In this document: positions 12,001 to 22,300 of the stretch, in pieces | Layout of the letters: each line of letters begins with the position of its first letter | How positions within the stretch are numbered: position 1 is the first letter of the stretch | From: Patella vulgata | Lineage: Eukaryota > Mollusca > Gastropoda > Patellidae | DNA: 64,000 nt | Assembly (NCBI RefSeq): GCF_932274485.2 | Contig: NC_065880.2 | Coordinates: 5,371,695 to 5,435,694 of the forward strand | Direction: 5' to 3' | Made by a program: the position numbers and the translations under genes | The notes under the pieces: model-generated | Database searches by the model: none | What the model was told of the DNA's origin: nothing | Seen by the model: only the letters and a program-made list of their open reading frames with translations

Positions 12001-13652
12001 TAATAGTTATAGTCGGACATTAGCTTGGTCATGGATCTAAACAGATCAAGTATAAGGCTTGTGCGGCACTGTAGGCATGTAATGGGTCAGACTAGACCCG
12101 TAATAAAAGTTGTTGGGCACTCTAGGTGGGTCATGCTTTTTTTCAGACGCTAATTTCACCACCTGCTATTACGAAACCATTTCGAATCGTGAAAGCGTCC
12201 AAACTTTATAGAGCAGCCGCAAAAAACATATATGGTCGTTTCGGTTGTGGTGGGGGATGGCAGTTGTAGATATATGGAATCTTAAAGTTACCTACACACC
12301 TGATTTTAATTATGGACGCCATAATCAGGCGAATTGACCAATATTCAAAATCAGTGCACTGGGTTATATGCAATCATCTTATACCCCAAATTATTTGTTT
12401 TCTAGTTTTCGTGGAAGCAATGACACAATCGACAATCTTCTAAGTGTCCTAGCATGTACCATGACCCATGTACAGTGCCAAAAAAGTCTTACGCGGGACC
12501 TAATGTGATCTATGACCGTCCGAAAAATTTCCCACAATATTTATGTGTAGCGATACCCATTACCCATGTATAATGTCTAACAATTTCATACGTGACCTAG
12601 ACTTCCCCACAACTTTTATTACGGGTCTAGTCTGACCCATGATCCACCTGACAATTGTCATGTGTGGTGTAGGTTTTTGTCGGTAATTAATGTTGGTTTT
12701 TGTTTTTCAGTACTTTGTGATTTTTCTGTATTTAGACTTTCCGGATTTGTCCTGTAATTAGTATCAACAAGTTTTTCGGTAATTAATGTTGTTGTTTTTT
12801 TCGGTACTTTGTGATTTTCCGATATTTAGGGTTTTCGGATTTCTCCGGTAATTAGTATCATTTCGGAGTACATTATTAATAACTTGACAGGCTAATAAAG
12901 TCATTTTTTCAAAATTTCGGCGCCTAATATCTGTAACGATATCTGTAACTAAAATGTGCAAATTTATTACAATTGAGGGCAAGATGTTAATTATTACGAA
13001 TTTACTTTAAAAAGTCTTTATTATTATAAATATATTGTTGTTTTAATGCATTTTTTGTCTTTCTCAATTAAAGATATTTCTGATAAACAGTGATTGAAAG
13101 TTGAGTAAAGTCTGAACTCGGTGTCTGGCTACGATTGATTTGCGTTAGTGGAAGTTCTGAACAGATACGACAGAGTTGCAATTGAAGACTAATAATTTGC
13201 ATGGATTTATTTTAAACACCCGCTAGACGAGTGCCTGTAGTTATAATAATATAAACCTTAATTGCACAGCTGATAGAACCACAGTTCATACTATAATAGT
13301 TACCTTTCTGTAACAGGTACAACTAGTAGAATCACCGGATATAATATACATGTTGAATACTCACCTTTCTGAAACAGGTACAGCTAGTTGAATCACCTGG
13401 TATAATACAATCAGTACCATGTTGATATAAGATACATGTTGAATCTGACGAACAGAAAGCAAATCGTCGACATTCAGTATTCTCACCACAGGTATTACCA
13501 CAATCTAGACTGGAACGAGCAGTAGTTGATAACAGAAAACCTTCCTCACACTTATCTGAAATAATCTTAGTTTCTGAATAGTCTGAAGATAGGTGTGTCT
13601 GGACTACACCCACTGTCGTTGAAACGATGGTTAAGTACAAAATTTGCATCAT
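9094..13652 (-). CDS. PAN-FReD secreted protein, copy B (complete)
   Basis: Three coding exons, 341 aa: 13652-13365 (288 nt), 11478-11400 (79 nt), 9752-9094 (659 nt with stop). Residues 1-20 are a signal peptide. Residues ~28-96 are a PAN/apple-like domain (SSLDCGNTCGENTECRRF, then C-L). Residues 97-122 hold the two-Cys TCPMGYYGNNC linker. Residues 123-341 are a fibrinogen-related domain: DCRDAVEKNI, NFNRSMTEYEQGFG, NYWIGFNKL, CGDS, the Ca-loop-like FSTYDVDNTGVNQCAK, then GGGWWFEDSPNCTRGFLTG. Donors are GTGAGT and GTAATA; acceptors follow T-rich tracts; phases are 0 and 1. Two ATGs (13652, 13649) lie side by side and the first is taken. The C-terminus replaces the family's usual KMMIRP-like end with LLIRAIMFLI. 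Known: FReDs bind sugars or acetyl groups, often Ca-dependently. Role as a secreted recognition protein is inferred. Confidence 0.85.
10045..10345 (-). mobile_element. SINE-2 copy, inverted, in intron 2 of copy B
   Basis: Reverse-oriented copy of the second tRNA-derived SINE family: GGGGCTTAACGTCAACTCAA, ATTTCAATAATTCGCTTGCG, GGAGGAAACC, ACGAGGTTGGA, then a GTTGACTC/GGCCAGTCATTC head near 10290-10335. About 40 bp of SINE-1 tail sequence (GGGGTTTAACGTCCTACTGT, ~10206) is embedded in it. Confidence 0.7.
10640..10905. repeat. tandem duplication of about 125 bp
   Basis: Two direct copies (about 10640-10745 and 10793-10905) share TATGTAAACATTTCATT(C/G)TT and GTGGATGATTC(G/A)GAACTAAC. Non-coding intron sequence. 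Confidence 0.75.
10994..11325 (-). mobile_element. SINE-1 full-length copy with 15-bp target duplication
   Basis: A clean 332-bp insertion, inverted, flanked by TTTCTAGGATAACAA at 10979-10993 and 11326-11340. The minus strand begins with a tRNA-like head: A-box-like GTGGATAAGACGCTGG and B-box-like GTGTTCGATCCC. It ends with AGGACATTAAACCCCATTTC. The perfect 15-bp duplication implies a young insertion. Open frames here are SINE sequence. Confidence 0.92.
11640..12975. mobile_element. large inverted-repeat element with internal subrepeats, copy 1
   Basis: Arms of more than 250 bp (about 11740-12150 and 12390-12880) are reverse complements in outline. The outer part is rich in CCGAAAA/TTTTCGG words (for example ACCGGAAAATACC; TTTTTCGGTACTTTGTGA). 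The inner part repeats a ~60-bp motif built on GGTCAGACTAGACCCGTAAT and TAGGTGGGTCATG. The interior shows no transposase. A second copy sits at 18000-19345 in the matching intron of copy A. Non-autonomous DNA element of unknown superfamily; exact ends not fixed. Confidence 0.55.
13295..13345 (-). repeat. partial duplicate of the PAN exon end with a GT donor (copy B)
   Basis: On the minus strand, downstream of the used donor, GGTGATTCTACTAGTTGTAC continues to AAAG|GTAACT, a short repeat of the exon 1 end (GDSTSCTCYRK) with an alternative donor. Compare 5190-5276. Confidence 0.65.
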
Positions 13653-13984
13653 ATTTCACAATTTAATTTTGTCTTTTTGTAAATATATTACTCTATAACT
13701 GTCATTCCAGCATCCGAATGAACAACTACACTTCTTCTGAAACACACAATTAAATAGTCAGTCGTTTTCAGCACTGTCTTTTAACGTGTTCAATCATATC
13801 AACTACCATATCATAATGCTAATTGTCACGCACACACATTCCCTTTTAATGGAACTCTGTATTTTTATAAAAAAAAACAATCCTAAAATACATTAAGATA
13901 ATCCATATTAATGTATTAAGATAGTCTATAAGAAACAGTTAATATCATATATGTATATTGTATTTAATGGGTGTCGTAGAAGAT

Positions 13985-14250
13985 GGTTGGGGGTGGTTGA
14001 CCGAATGGTTAGCGCGTGTGCATTGTATCACAAGGTCTGTCATTGTGTCATTTGGTTGGTTTCGATGCCCCGGTTGTACATGACAACCTCGTAGGTTTTC
14101 TACGAGCCATCTAGTTTCCTCCCACCGCTAAAGACCCCTACGCGCTTGCGAATTATTGAAATAAAATTGAACCATGTTAGTCCCGAAATTACCTAGTTTA
14201 GGTCGAGTGGACGTTGAACTCCATTTCTCTCTCTCTCGCTTTTCTTCTCG
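13985..14250 (+). mobile_element. SINE-2 copy, full length
   Basis: Second tRNA-derived SINE family. Head GGTTGACCGAATGGTTAGCG (A-box-like), GGTTTCGATGCCCCGG (B-box-like), body GGTTTTCTACG...CCTCCCACCGCTAAAGAC, and a CT-rich tail. The same insertion with the same upstream flank is present at 25186-25470, so it predates the duplication that made copies A and B. Confidence 0.8.
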
Positions 14251-14319
14251 ATTTAACTATAACTTAGAAGGTGGGTCAGAGCTGTCAACGTGGGGGATTG
14301 TTGGGCAGTTACTTACTTA

Positions 14320-15870
14320 ATGTTTGTGGTTTTAGTTCGTACTTCGATGTTATTTTGCATTAATTATCTATTCGTATTGTTCGTAGGACTTCGTAACTCG
14401 ACCACAAACATTTATGTACATCAAAAACCTTCGTATAACTAAATATACACATCACATAAGGATAGTCATTCTATGTATTTATCAGCACATGAATTACAAT
14501 ACAATATAATATTTTAATCTTACAAAATATCACAATGTAGAATATTTATACAGAGTTTAGAATGTAATAAGACCTTTATATCACATCTAGTCCACACATA
14601 GTTGAATCGTTAGAACATTTATATAAAGTTTACAATGTAATAAGACCTTTATATCACATCTAGTTAACACATAGTTGAATCGTTAGGACATTTATATAAA
14701 GTTTAGAATATAATAAGACAGTTACATCACATCTAGTCCACACATAGTTGAATAAAACCAATACAATATTTTAATCTTACAAAATATCACAACGTTAGAA
14801 CATTTATACAGAGTTTAGAATGTGATAAGACAGTTACATCACATCTTGTCCACACATAGTTGAATCGTTACAATATTTATAGAAAGTTTAGAATGTAATA
14901 AGACCTTTATATCACATCTTGTCCACACATAGTTGAATAAAAACAATAACATATTTTAATCTTACAAAATATCACCAAATTAGAACATTTATACAAAGTT
15001 TAGAATGTAATAAGACAGTTATATCACATCTAGTCCACACCTAGTTGAATCGCATAACAAGTAAGCAATAAAAAGCAGGCAACACAAAAGTTAATCAGGT
15101 TTATGAAACTGGCGTCTCCTTTTCAAAATCTGTTGGGTGTTTTTCAGCATGTAACAGCGGGCCCGACAAACGTTTTTATAGCCTTTAGGCATCCAAGAAT
15201 ATGCTGAATTGCCACGAATAGCGCCGAAAAACGTAAACTGTTCGTAGCTCTATCGGCATCATTAGTGGTGATCGTAGCGTATTCGTAACTGAATTCGGCA
15301 TGTTCACAAAAAGTCGACTTATTCTTAATTGAATCGATACAATTCGTAGATAATTATATCATTTCGTACCTTTATATTAACCTTATCTTGCCATTCGACA
15401 TATTGTTCAACCGACGAATTATCGTAATTCTTTCCCACACTATTCGCAACTGCTTCATAGCTACTCCCGATTCTCCACGAATTTTAAAAACTTTTGCCGA
15501 ATCGCCACGAATTTCGATTAATTTCAATTCGGCACTATTCGGCGCCATTCGTCGTAATGCCCCTCGTTCGCGTGGGCTACGAATGCATAGAATCGCCCCG
15601 AGTGCAAACCTTTTTCGGGAAGGCATTTGTAATTGAATCGCTTCAATTCACATAGATGATTCTGTTATTTGGTAGAACTTTATCTTGACATCTGGCTTAT
15701 TTTTCACCCGATTACCCTCGAATTATCGTAACTCTTTCGTAAACTATTCGCAATACTTCGTAGCTACGATATTTTTTATTTATCTATTTTTTTAATTTGC
15801 CAAATCGCCACGAATTTCGATTAATTTCCATTCGTCCGTACTCGGGGGAGATCCGTAGCATTTGTGAAAG
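14320..15870 (+). mobile_element. composite element with 73-bp satellite, copy 2
   Basis: Same order as 6845-8800: left flank (TATTCGTATTGTTCGTAG), about six 73-bp units (14525-15050), then a right flank that matches 8140-8620 closely (CATAACAAGTAAGC(C/A)ATAAAAA onward), followed by more ATTCGT-rich sequence to ~15870. Fewer units than copy 1. Open frames at 15372-15636 come from the flank. Confidence 0.6.
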
Positions 15871-16331
15871 CCTGGCATAAGACATTTTATCCAGCTTTCA
15901 ATTTTATTTACGAAACTGTGGTTAATTAAACACGTACAGCTAGTATCATCATCGTCATCATAGTCTCAATTTAGTAATAGGTTATTGAACAGTCTGTATG
16001 AAACAAGTTTATCATGAGTCTCAATTTAGTAATAGGTTATTCAACAGCCTATATGTCAAACATGTTTGCCTTTAATGTCAATCTAATAAAGGTGAAAGGA
16101 TCTTCTAAAGAGCATCGACGTTGTTCAATTCTGTCATAATGGGCTGTCTAAGGGATCTGCCTAGTCCACACTACACAAACCAAAAAATAAAAGGCGGGAA
16201 CAAAACAATACACTATTGGTATATTCAATAAAGGTAATCGAAATTTGTGAGCGGGATTTCATATCAAGGCTTATCCATTTACTAACAGAATCCGAATTTA
16301 TGAAAATTGTTGTATTCATGTATAGCTAATA
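15871..16331. other. spacer downstream of copy A; no gene
   Basis: Contains a short tandem duplication: AGTCTCAATTTAGTAATAGG at about 15960 and 16017, each followed by TTATT(G/C)AACAG. Nothing coding recognised. Confidence 0.5.
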
Positions 16332-19300
16332 TTAAAAAAGAACCACCATCGCCATATTTAATAATTCTCCATCTAAATCATCCAGCCACAACATATCTGA
16401 CCTAGAACCTTCTACTGTACCAGTTAAGAAGCTTCTGGTACAATTAGGACTATCCTCGAACCACCAGCCACCTCCAAACATTTTCGCACATTGATTGACC
16501 CCAGTGTAATCAGCATCATAGGTAGAGAAAGGATTTCCAACTAAATTCAGACTTCCGGTCATTGAATCACCACAAAATTTGTCATAGGGACTTGAGTAGA
16601 CGGAACTAGAACCAAAGTTGTATCCTGATGATTTATTTCCTATCTGAAATCCATCATAGAAGATCATACAGATGCTCCAATCAGCTTTATATAACATGAG
16701 TTGTAACCTGTACGCAGATGGTCTGCTATACATAACATCATTTAAATTGTTGAATCCGATCCAATAATTCTTGGATATGTTGTTTCCAAAACCTTGTTCA
16801 TATTCTAACATGGAGCGATTGAAGTTGACATAGCTACACCGCGTTTTTCTACGCAGTAGTTCCATACTTGCAATACCTGAAAAGACACACGTTACTTCGA
16901 ATGATTTTTCAGCCATCACTGGTTTGATGTATGTGAGGATTTTATTGGTTTGAAAGTTCGAATGGATCTTCTTCTGTAAAGCAGCTCTACAATCTGTAAA
17001 GCAAACATATAAATAATGATAAGTGCACCCCTTCTTCGTCCATCAAGGTCACTAGCCTTTGACGTGAGTCTTCGTGGTTAGAATCCCGGCATTAGCGAAG
17101 GATTATCGCGAGTTTGCAAGTCCCTATAGTTTGGATAGGGTGCAAACCGACGTTCAGCCTGTGGATGTTGGAATGTGATGACAAGTACTTCATCAATATA
17201 TTGTACCCCTGGTTTGTCCATTGGCGGAGAAGGATCCTGGTGAATTTGCAAGTCCCTATAGGACTCTATAGGATGCAAGCAAAACCAACGTCCATTCGTA
17301 TGTCACGTACAATATCCTTTGGATGTTGGAATTTGATGACACGTAGTTCATCAATATATTGTACCCCTGGTTTGTCCATCGGTCACACACGGCCGCCTGC
17401 CTCTCGATTCTGTGTCCTGGTACAAAACCCGACATTGTCCAAGAAGGATCGTAAAGAATTTGCAAGTCTAACTGTTTCACAATAATGCAATTTCATGATG
17501 TACATCGTGACCAGAATCCAAGTATTTGTGATAATTTGAGAGCTAAGTCAATTTTAGTCTCAAACCCGCGTGAATTATGTATGGTTAGCCTGCTGGTGCG
17601 TGATCCCAAGATATGGATTCTTAAGTGTTTCATTCCTGAAATTTAGCCACCACGATAACTGATTACTAGAGAAAAACTATCGCCCAAGAAATCATAAATC
17701 ATTATTACAGATAAATCATTATTTTAATAATATATATACCTTCGACCACATGTTGGCAGTTATTACCATAGTACCCAATCGGACATGTTGTAGCATCAGT
17801 TCCATTCCTTCCAATGTTCTACAAATAAAATATATAGAACTAGACTATCCACGTATCTACATATATCTGGTATTCACATGCCGCTTGACCGTCATAACAG
17901 TGTTCAGCAAACAACTAGTTATGTTTCGTTGTACGGTCTGTTAACTCTTTTCTAGAGAAATTAAAGGAAATTCCAAAATGCAGCGTTTTCATGACAATAA
18001 CGCCACCCATGTCGTAATCAAATTTGTATCACCTGCACTTAGATGTATAGAAATCGGATAATAAATAATTTATATCGCACACTAGAAACCGAATATGATG
18101 CGGCCGGGTTGTACTATATACCAAAACACTGCGGATAATACCTAACAAATCCGAAAAAACTCCGAAGAGTACCGGCAAATACCGAAAAAAAAATTTTGAT
18201 ACTAGTTACCGAAAAAAACAAAATATCGATAAATCACGAAATACCCCAAAAACAACACTAATTACAAAAAAACCCTAGGCCACACATACAAATTGTTGAC
18301 ACTCTAGGTGTGTAATGGGTCACACTAGGTCACTCATAAATATAGTGGGACATTAGTTTAGTAATGGATCACACCAGATCCAGTATAAGACATGTGTTGC
18401 ACCGTAGGTGGGTATTAGGTTAGACTAGACTTGTAATAAAAATTGTTTTTCAGACGCTAATTTCGCCTGTTTACACTATTCGGGACGTAAGCAGTCTAAG
18501 GCGGCTTTTGTTCTTTTAGTTTTTGTTGTTCTGGTTGATATACCACCTTTGAAAGTAATAATGGAAACGAGAGGAAAGTCGGAGCAGCCTAAAAGTCCAT
18601 TCAATAAGTTACAGCGGCACCCTGGTAAAAGACCGTCCCCTACATGCAGAAGTAAACTGTAAACGGATCACTGTAATAATTGCAAACGTTGGTTTCCGGT
18701 CTGAGGAAAGGCATGTTATTTTTCGTGTGCACTTTGTACTTTTAATGATGATTTTACTTTCAGCTATGATGGATCATTACATAGGTGAGTAGATTACTAC
18801 TAGTTTCATTTTATATACAAGGGCAAAACAAGATAAGCACCCCCCCCCCCTCCGCCTGATTTTTCACAGCTGAGTGAACTTCGTGGAAGTATGGTATGAA
18901 ACTGAGAAAAAGAAGATAAGCAAAACAAATTTTAGTTAGGAGAATAAACATTTGGTCATTTGGAATGTGTGTAACGGTATAAGCACTAAACGTGCATGAA
19001 AACACAGAGTGAAATTGAAATGGAATTTCATCCAAAAGACATGGATGTTTAAGTATCGTCAGTTCAAGAACTTGGTTGTGCCAACCGGTAAACGCAGCTT
19101 AAATAATGTGGATCAGTGTTCCAGGAATCAAAAAACATAAGTAACGTGTGCTGCCAACACGTGCCTGAATAACTGCAGCCACTCTTCTTGGCATACCCCT
19201 AACCAGATTCCTTAATTGTTCCATCAATAATAATAACATGACAGGCTAATAACGTCAGTGTTTCCAAATTTTGGTGCCTAATATTTGCAAGGATTTGTCG

Positions 19301-22300
19301 CAAAGAGAAAGACTGAAATGTGCAAATTTATTACAGTCGTGAAACATATGTGGCCGTTGCCTAACGGCAAGAAGTTAAGGGCAAGGTAAAGTGACCTAGA
19401 TTGTCACAACACCTGAAATGGGGGGGGGGGCCTCAAAAAATCATTCACGACACTTTTAGTGCTTTTTGTGGTGTTTAGATGTACTTGAGATGATACTGAA
19501 CAATAAAAAATGGATGAAAATAAAAATAATGACTTTGGAATTTGTGACTTTGGAAAATATGAAGCAAATATACCATTCGGCACTGCGCAGCTACTGTAAA
19601 CAACTCAATATGAGAAATCACAAAGTCTCACAGAGATACCTGACTATATACACTGCAACCACCAAAACTATCTTTGTTTTAGCACACCATATCCATATAA
19701 TTGAACTTTTATTTTTAAATATCCTCCATTTTTTCAAGGGAGTACTTTCAGAATTTTTGTATGGAGTACCATCATAAAAATCATTTGGATTAAATGTTTC
19801 GGGTCTGTATGGAATATAGTAAATACTGCATCACAATTTCCTTGAAACTGCTTTTGGTTTTCAGCAATTTTTTTTATAATGAATACACATTGTTATCATT
19901 TGTATTACTTCTTAATTCACCCCTTGAAACTTTGTGCCAGGAAGCATAAAGATGTACTGACAATTAAAGATTGAACATTTTTACTAAGTTTTACAGTAAA
20001 ATAATTTGTTGAATTTTATTCAATATTTATTCACACTCAACACATTGTTTAATTTTAGATTGTACACTAATAGTCCACTATTGAATGTGGAAAGGTCCGG
20101 CTGAATGGTTGATTAGAAAATATGATGTATTTCAAAAGGTACTCCGTATAAATGAATTTGCCCCATTAAAATTATATACAGGTAACAAATTCTATATCAG
20201 ACCCTCAAAATGATTATTATTTAGTTTACTAAATTGTCATTTGTGCTTGATAACGATAAGAGGATACTTGTCGAAACGTCGTGCTTTTAGAATAAACCAG
20301 TGATTGTATCCCATAAAAACTGTGTTCTGTTATATAAGGGACTAACATTTTTCGTCTAAACCGAACAATTAGACGTCGTTCCTTGCCAGGTCCACCCCAC
20401 CCCCTCTGAAAAACTGAAAACCACAATGGAAAATCAAGAGGAACTTTCATAAAGGTCTTAATTTGTCTCATAACTAGAAGTTATAAAGGGTGTCATGTAC
20501 AAAGCAGGATATGCTTAATCTTTCAGAATCATCCTGTACAACTTGTTACCAGCTTTATGTTTTCATCTGACCTGTAGATGTAGCCTAGCTTATGTACTTC
20601 CTCCTTTCGTTAGTCGTTGGTCAGTTAATTTTTACATCTTCGGCTTCGTCTGAACCGTTTGATGGATTTTAAACTACTTTGATGAATAGTTTAAAGGTAT
20701 TATATCTTACATTTATACAAATAAATAAATATATAAATAAATATATAAATAAATCATCGTCATCATCATCATCACTATTTAACATCAATCATCGTCGCCT
20801 GCCAATTACCTTATCTATACAAAGCTCAATTAGTTTTAAACACTCGTGAACTTTACTAAAACTCACTTCGTTGTACGAGCTACTTTCGTTGGTATCGCCA
20901 TATAGGAACGCTTTTGTATTTATGGATTTAAATGGGAGGGTATTTAATGTTGAGATAAGCTGAGACGAATAATTTGGGCAGTGCAGAAAATAATGGTCGC
21001 TGTCTTCTTGAGTATGGCCACATCTCCATGTCGGATTATGTGAAATATGCATTACAAATCTGTGGAAGTTTAGAGCACTTTTACAATTACGAAGTCTAGA
21101 ATTAATAATCTGAAATTTACGTTCTCCATAGTAACATTTTACTAACATCAATAAATACAAAAATATGACTAAGTCGAAAGTCGACAAGACGGTATACAAG
21201 CCAAACTGCAAGTCGAAAATAAGAAATTAGGAAAAAACTTGGGGCGCTATTATCGCAGTGTATTATTTCTTAATTTCCTATTTTCGAGAAGATTTTGGCT
21301 TGTATAGCGTGCTGTCGCCGCCTCACATTTTGTCGTGACTGCTACTTTAAAACTGTTCGTGTTTTGGAGGGCGAAAAGTAGAAATTAAGAATTGTAGTTA
21401 TAGGCTTCTTTAGTTATGCGTTTGTATATATGACTGTATACTTGACACATGTACGACCCGAATGGCTGAATGGCCGGTAACCAAAGTAAAGTGAGTGTTA
21501 AACAACATCGTAGTTATTTTGGATTTTGCAAAAAACAAAAAAAACAAACAACATTACTACTATACGGATTACTAAATATACTTTATGTTCATTATAATAT
21601 TTTAATACTGAAGACAGGGCCGGACTATAAATGAACAAGGTGGGTCCTTTAGGCTTATATTGAGTAATTAGTGCAAGGTGTTCTAGTTGAAAGTTCTAAA
21701 GCATTTTCACATTCTATGTCCGATAAATTTAATCATCATGCCACTACTGATTGGTGGGTCGTCGAAACATTTAGATGCATACACCACAACACCGTGGCTT
21801 AAACAAATTGCAATTGAACTAGTTTCATTGTTGTACACATAATGAAAGAAACTGTGTTATTTCACAGCTGAATTGTATGGTAAGAACCGTAGGGGACCAC
21901 CTTGTAGGGAATAACTTTTAATCTTTAACACCCTAATACACACTTAAATCTTTCAATGGTTTAACAAGAAGGTGCTTAAATATTTCCATTTAAACTTTTA
22001 ACCTCTGTAAATAAATACAAAAAGCAATTCGAAAAATAAACCACAAGTAAAGGAACCATCTCAGTGAATAAAGTATTAATATGCCGTTAAGCCGTGACGC
22101 GAACCGAATGGTGTTTTATAGTAAATTAGACGAATAAAACATATAACGTTGCCATCTCGACCCTGATGCCCATGAACACAAATGCCGAGTTTAAGACAAA
22201 CCAATGGCGGAATGGAATTGATTAATGGAATATAAATTTTATTATGTATTGACACTAAGTTTTCTGGTTAGACTTTAGCCTAAAAAACATGCGTGCTGAT

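Larger units (their letters stand above)
18000..19345. mobile_element. large inverted-repeat element, copy 2, with nested insertions
   Basis: The left arm (18010-18450) matches the copy at 11640-12130, with CCGAAAA-type words followed by the GGTCACACTAGGTCACTC subrepeats. The right end (19225-19345) matches 12870-12975 (GACAGGCTAATAA, AATGTGCAAATTTATTACA). The middle is replaced by other sequence: a decayed coding stretch and a mariner end. Confidence 0.55.

Noticed and set aside
13985-14060. tRNA gene
   Set aside because: A and B boxes are present but no cloverleaf is formed and the same head recurs in several SINE-2 copies.
19466-19777. 103-residue plus-strand frame as a gene in intron 1 of copy A
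   Set aside because: No motif, no splice or promoter evidence, and AT-rich composition makes such frames expected.
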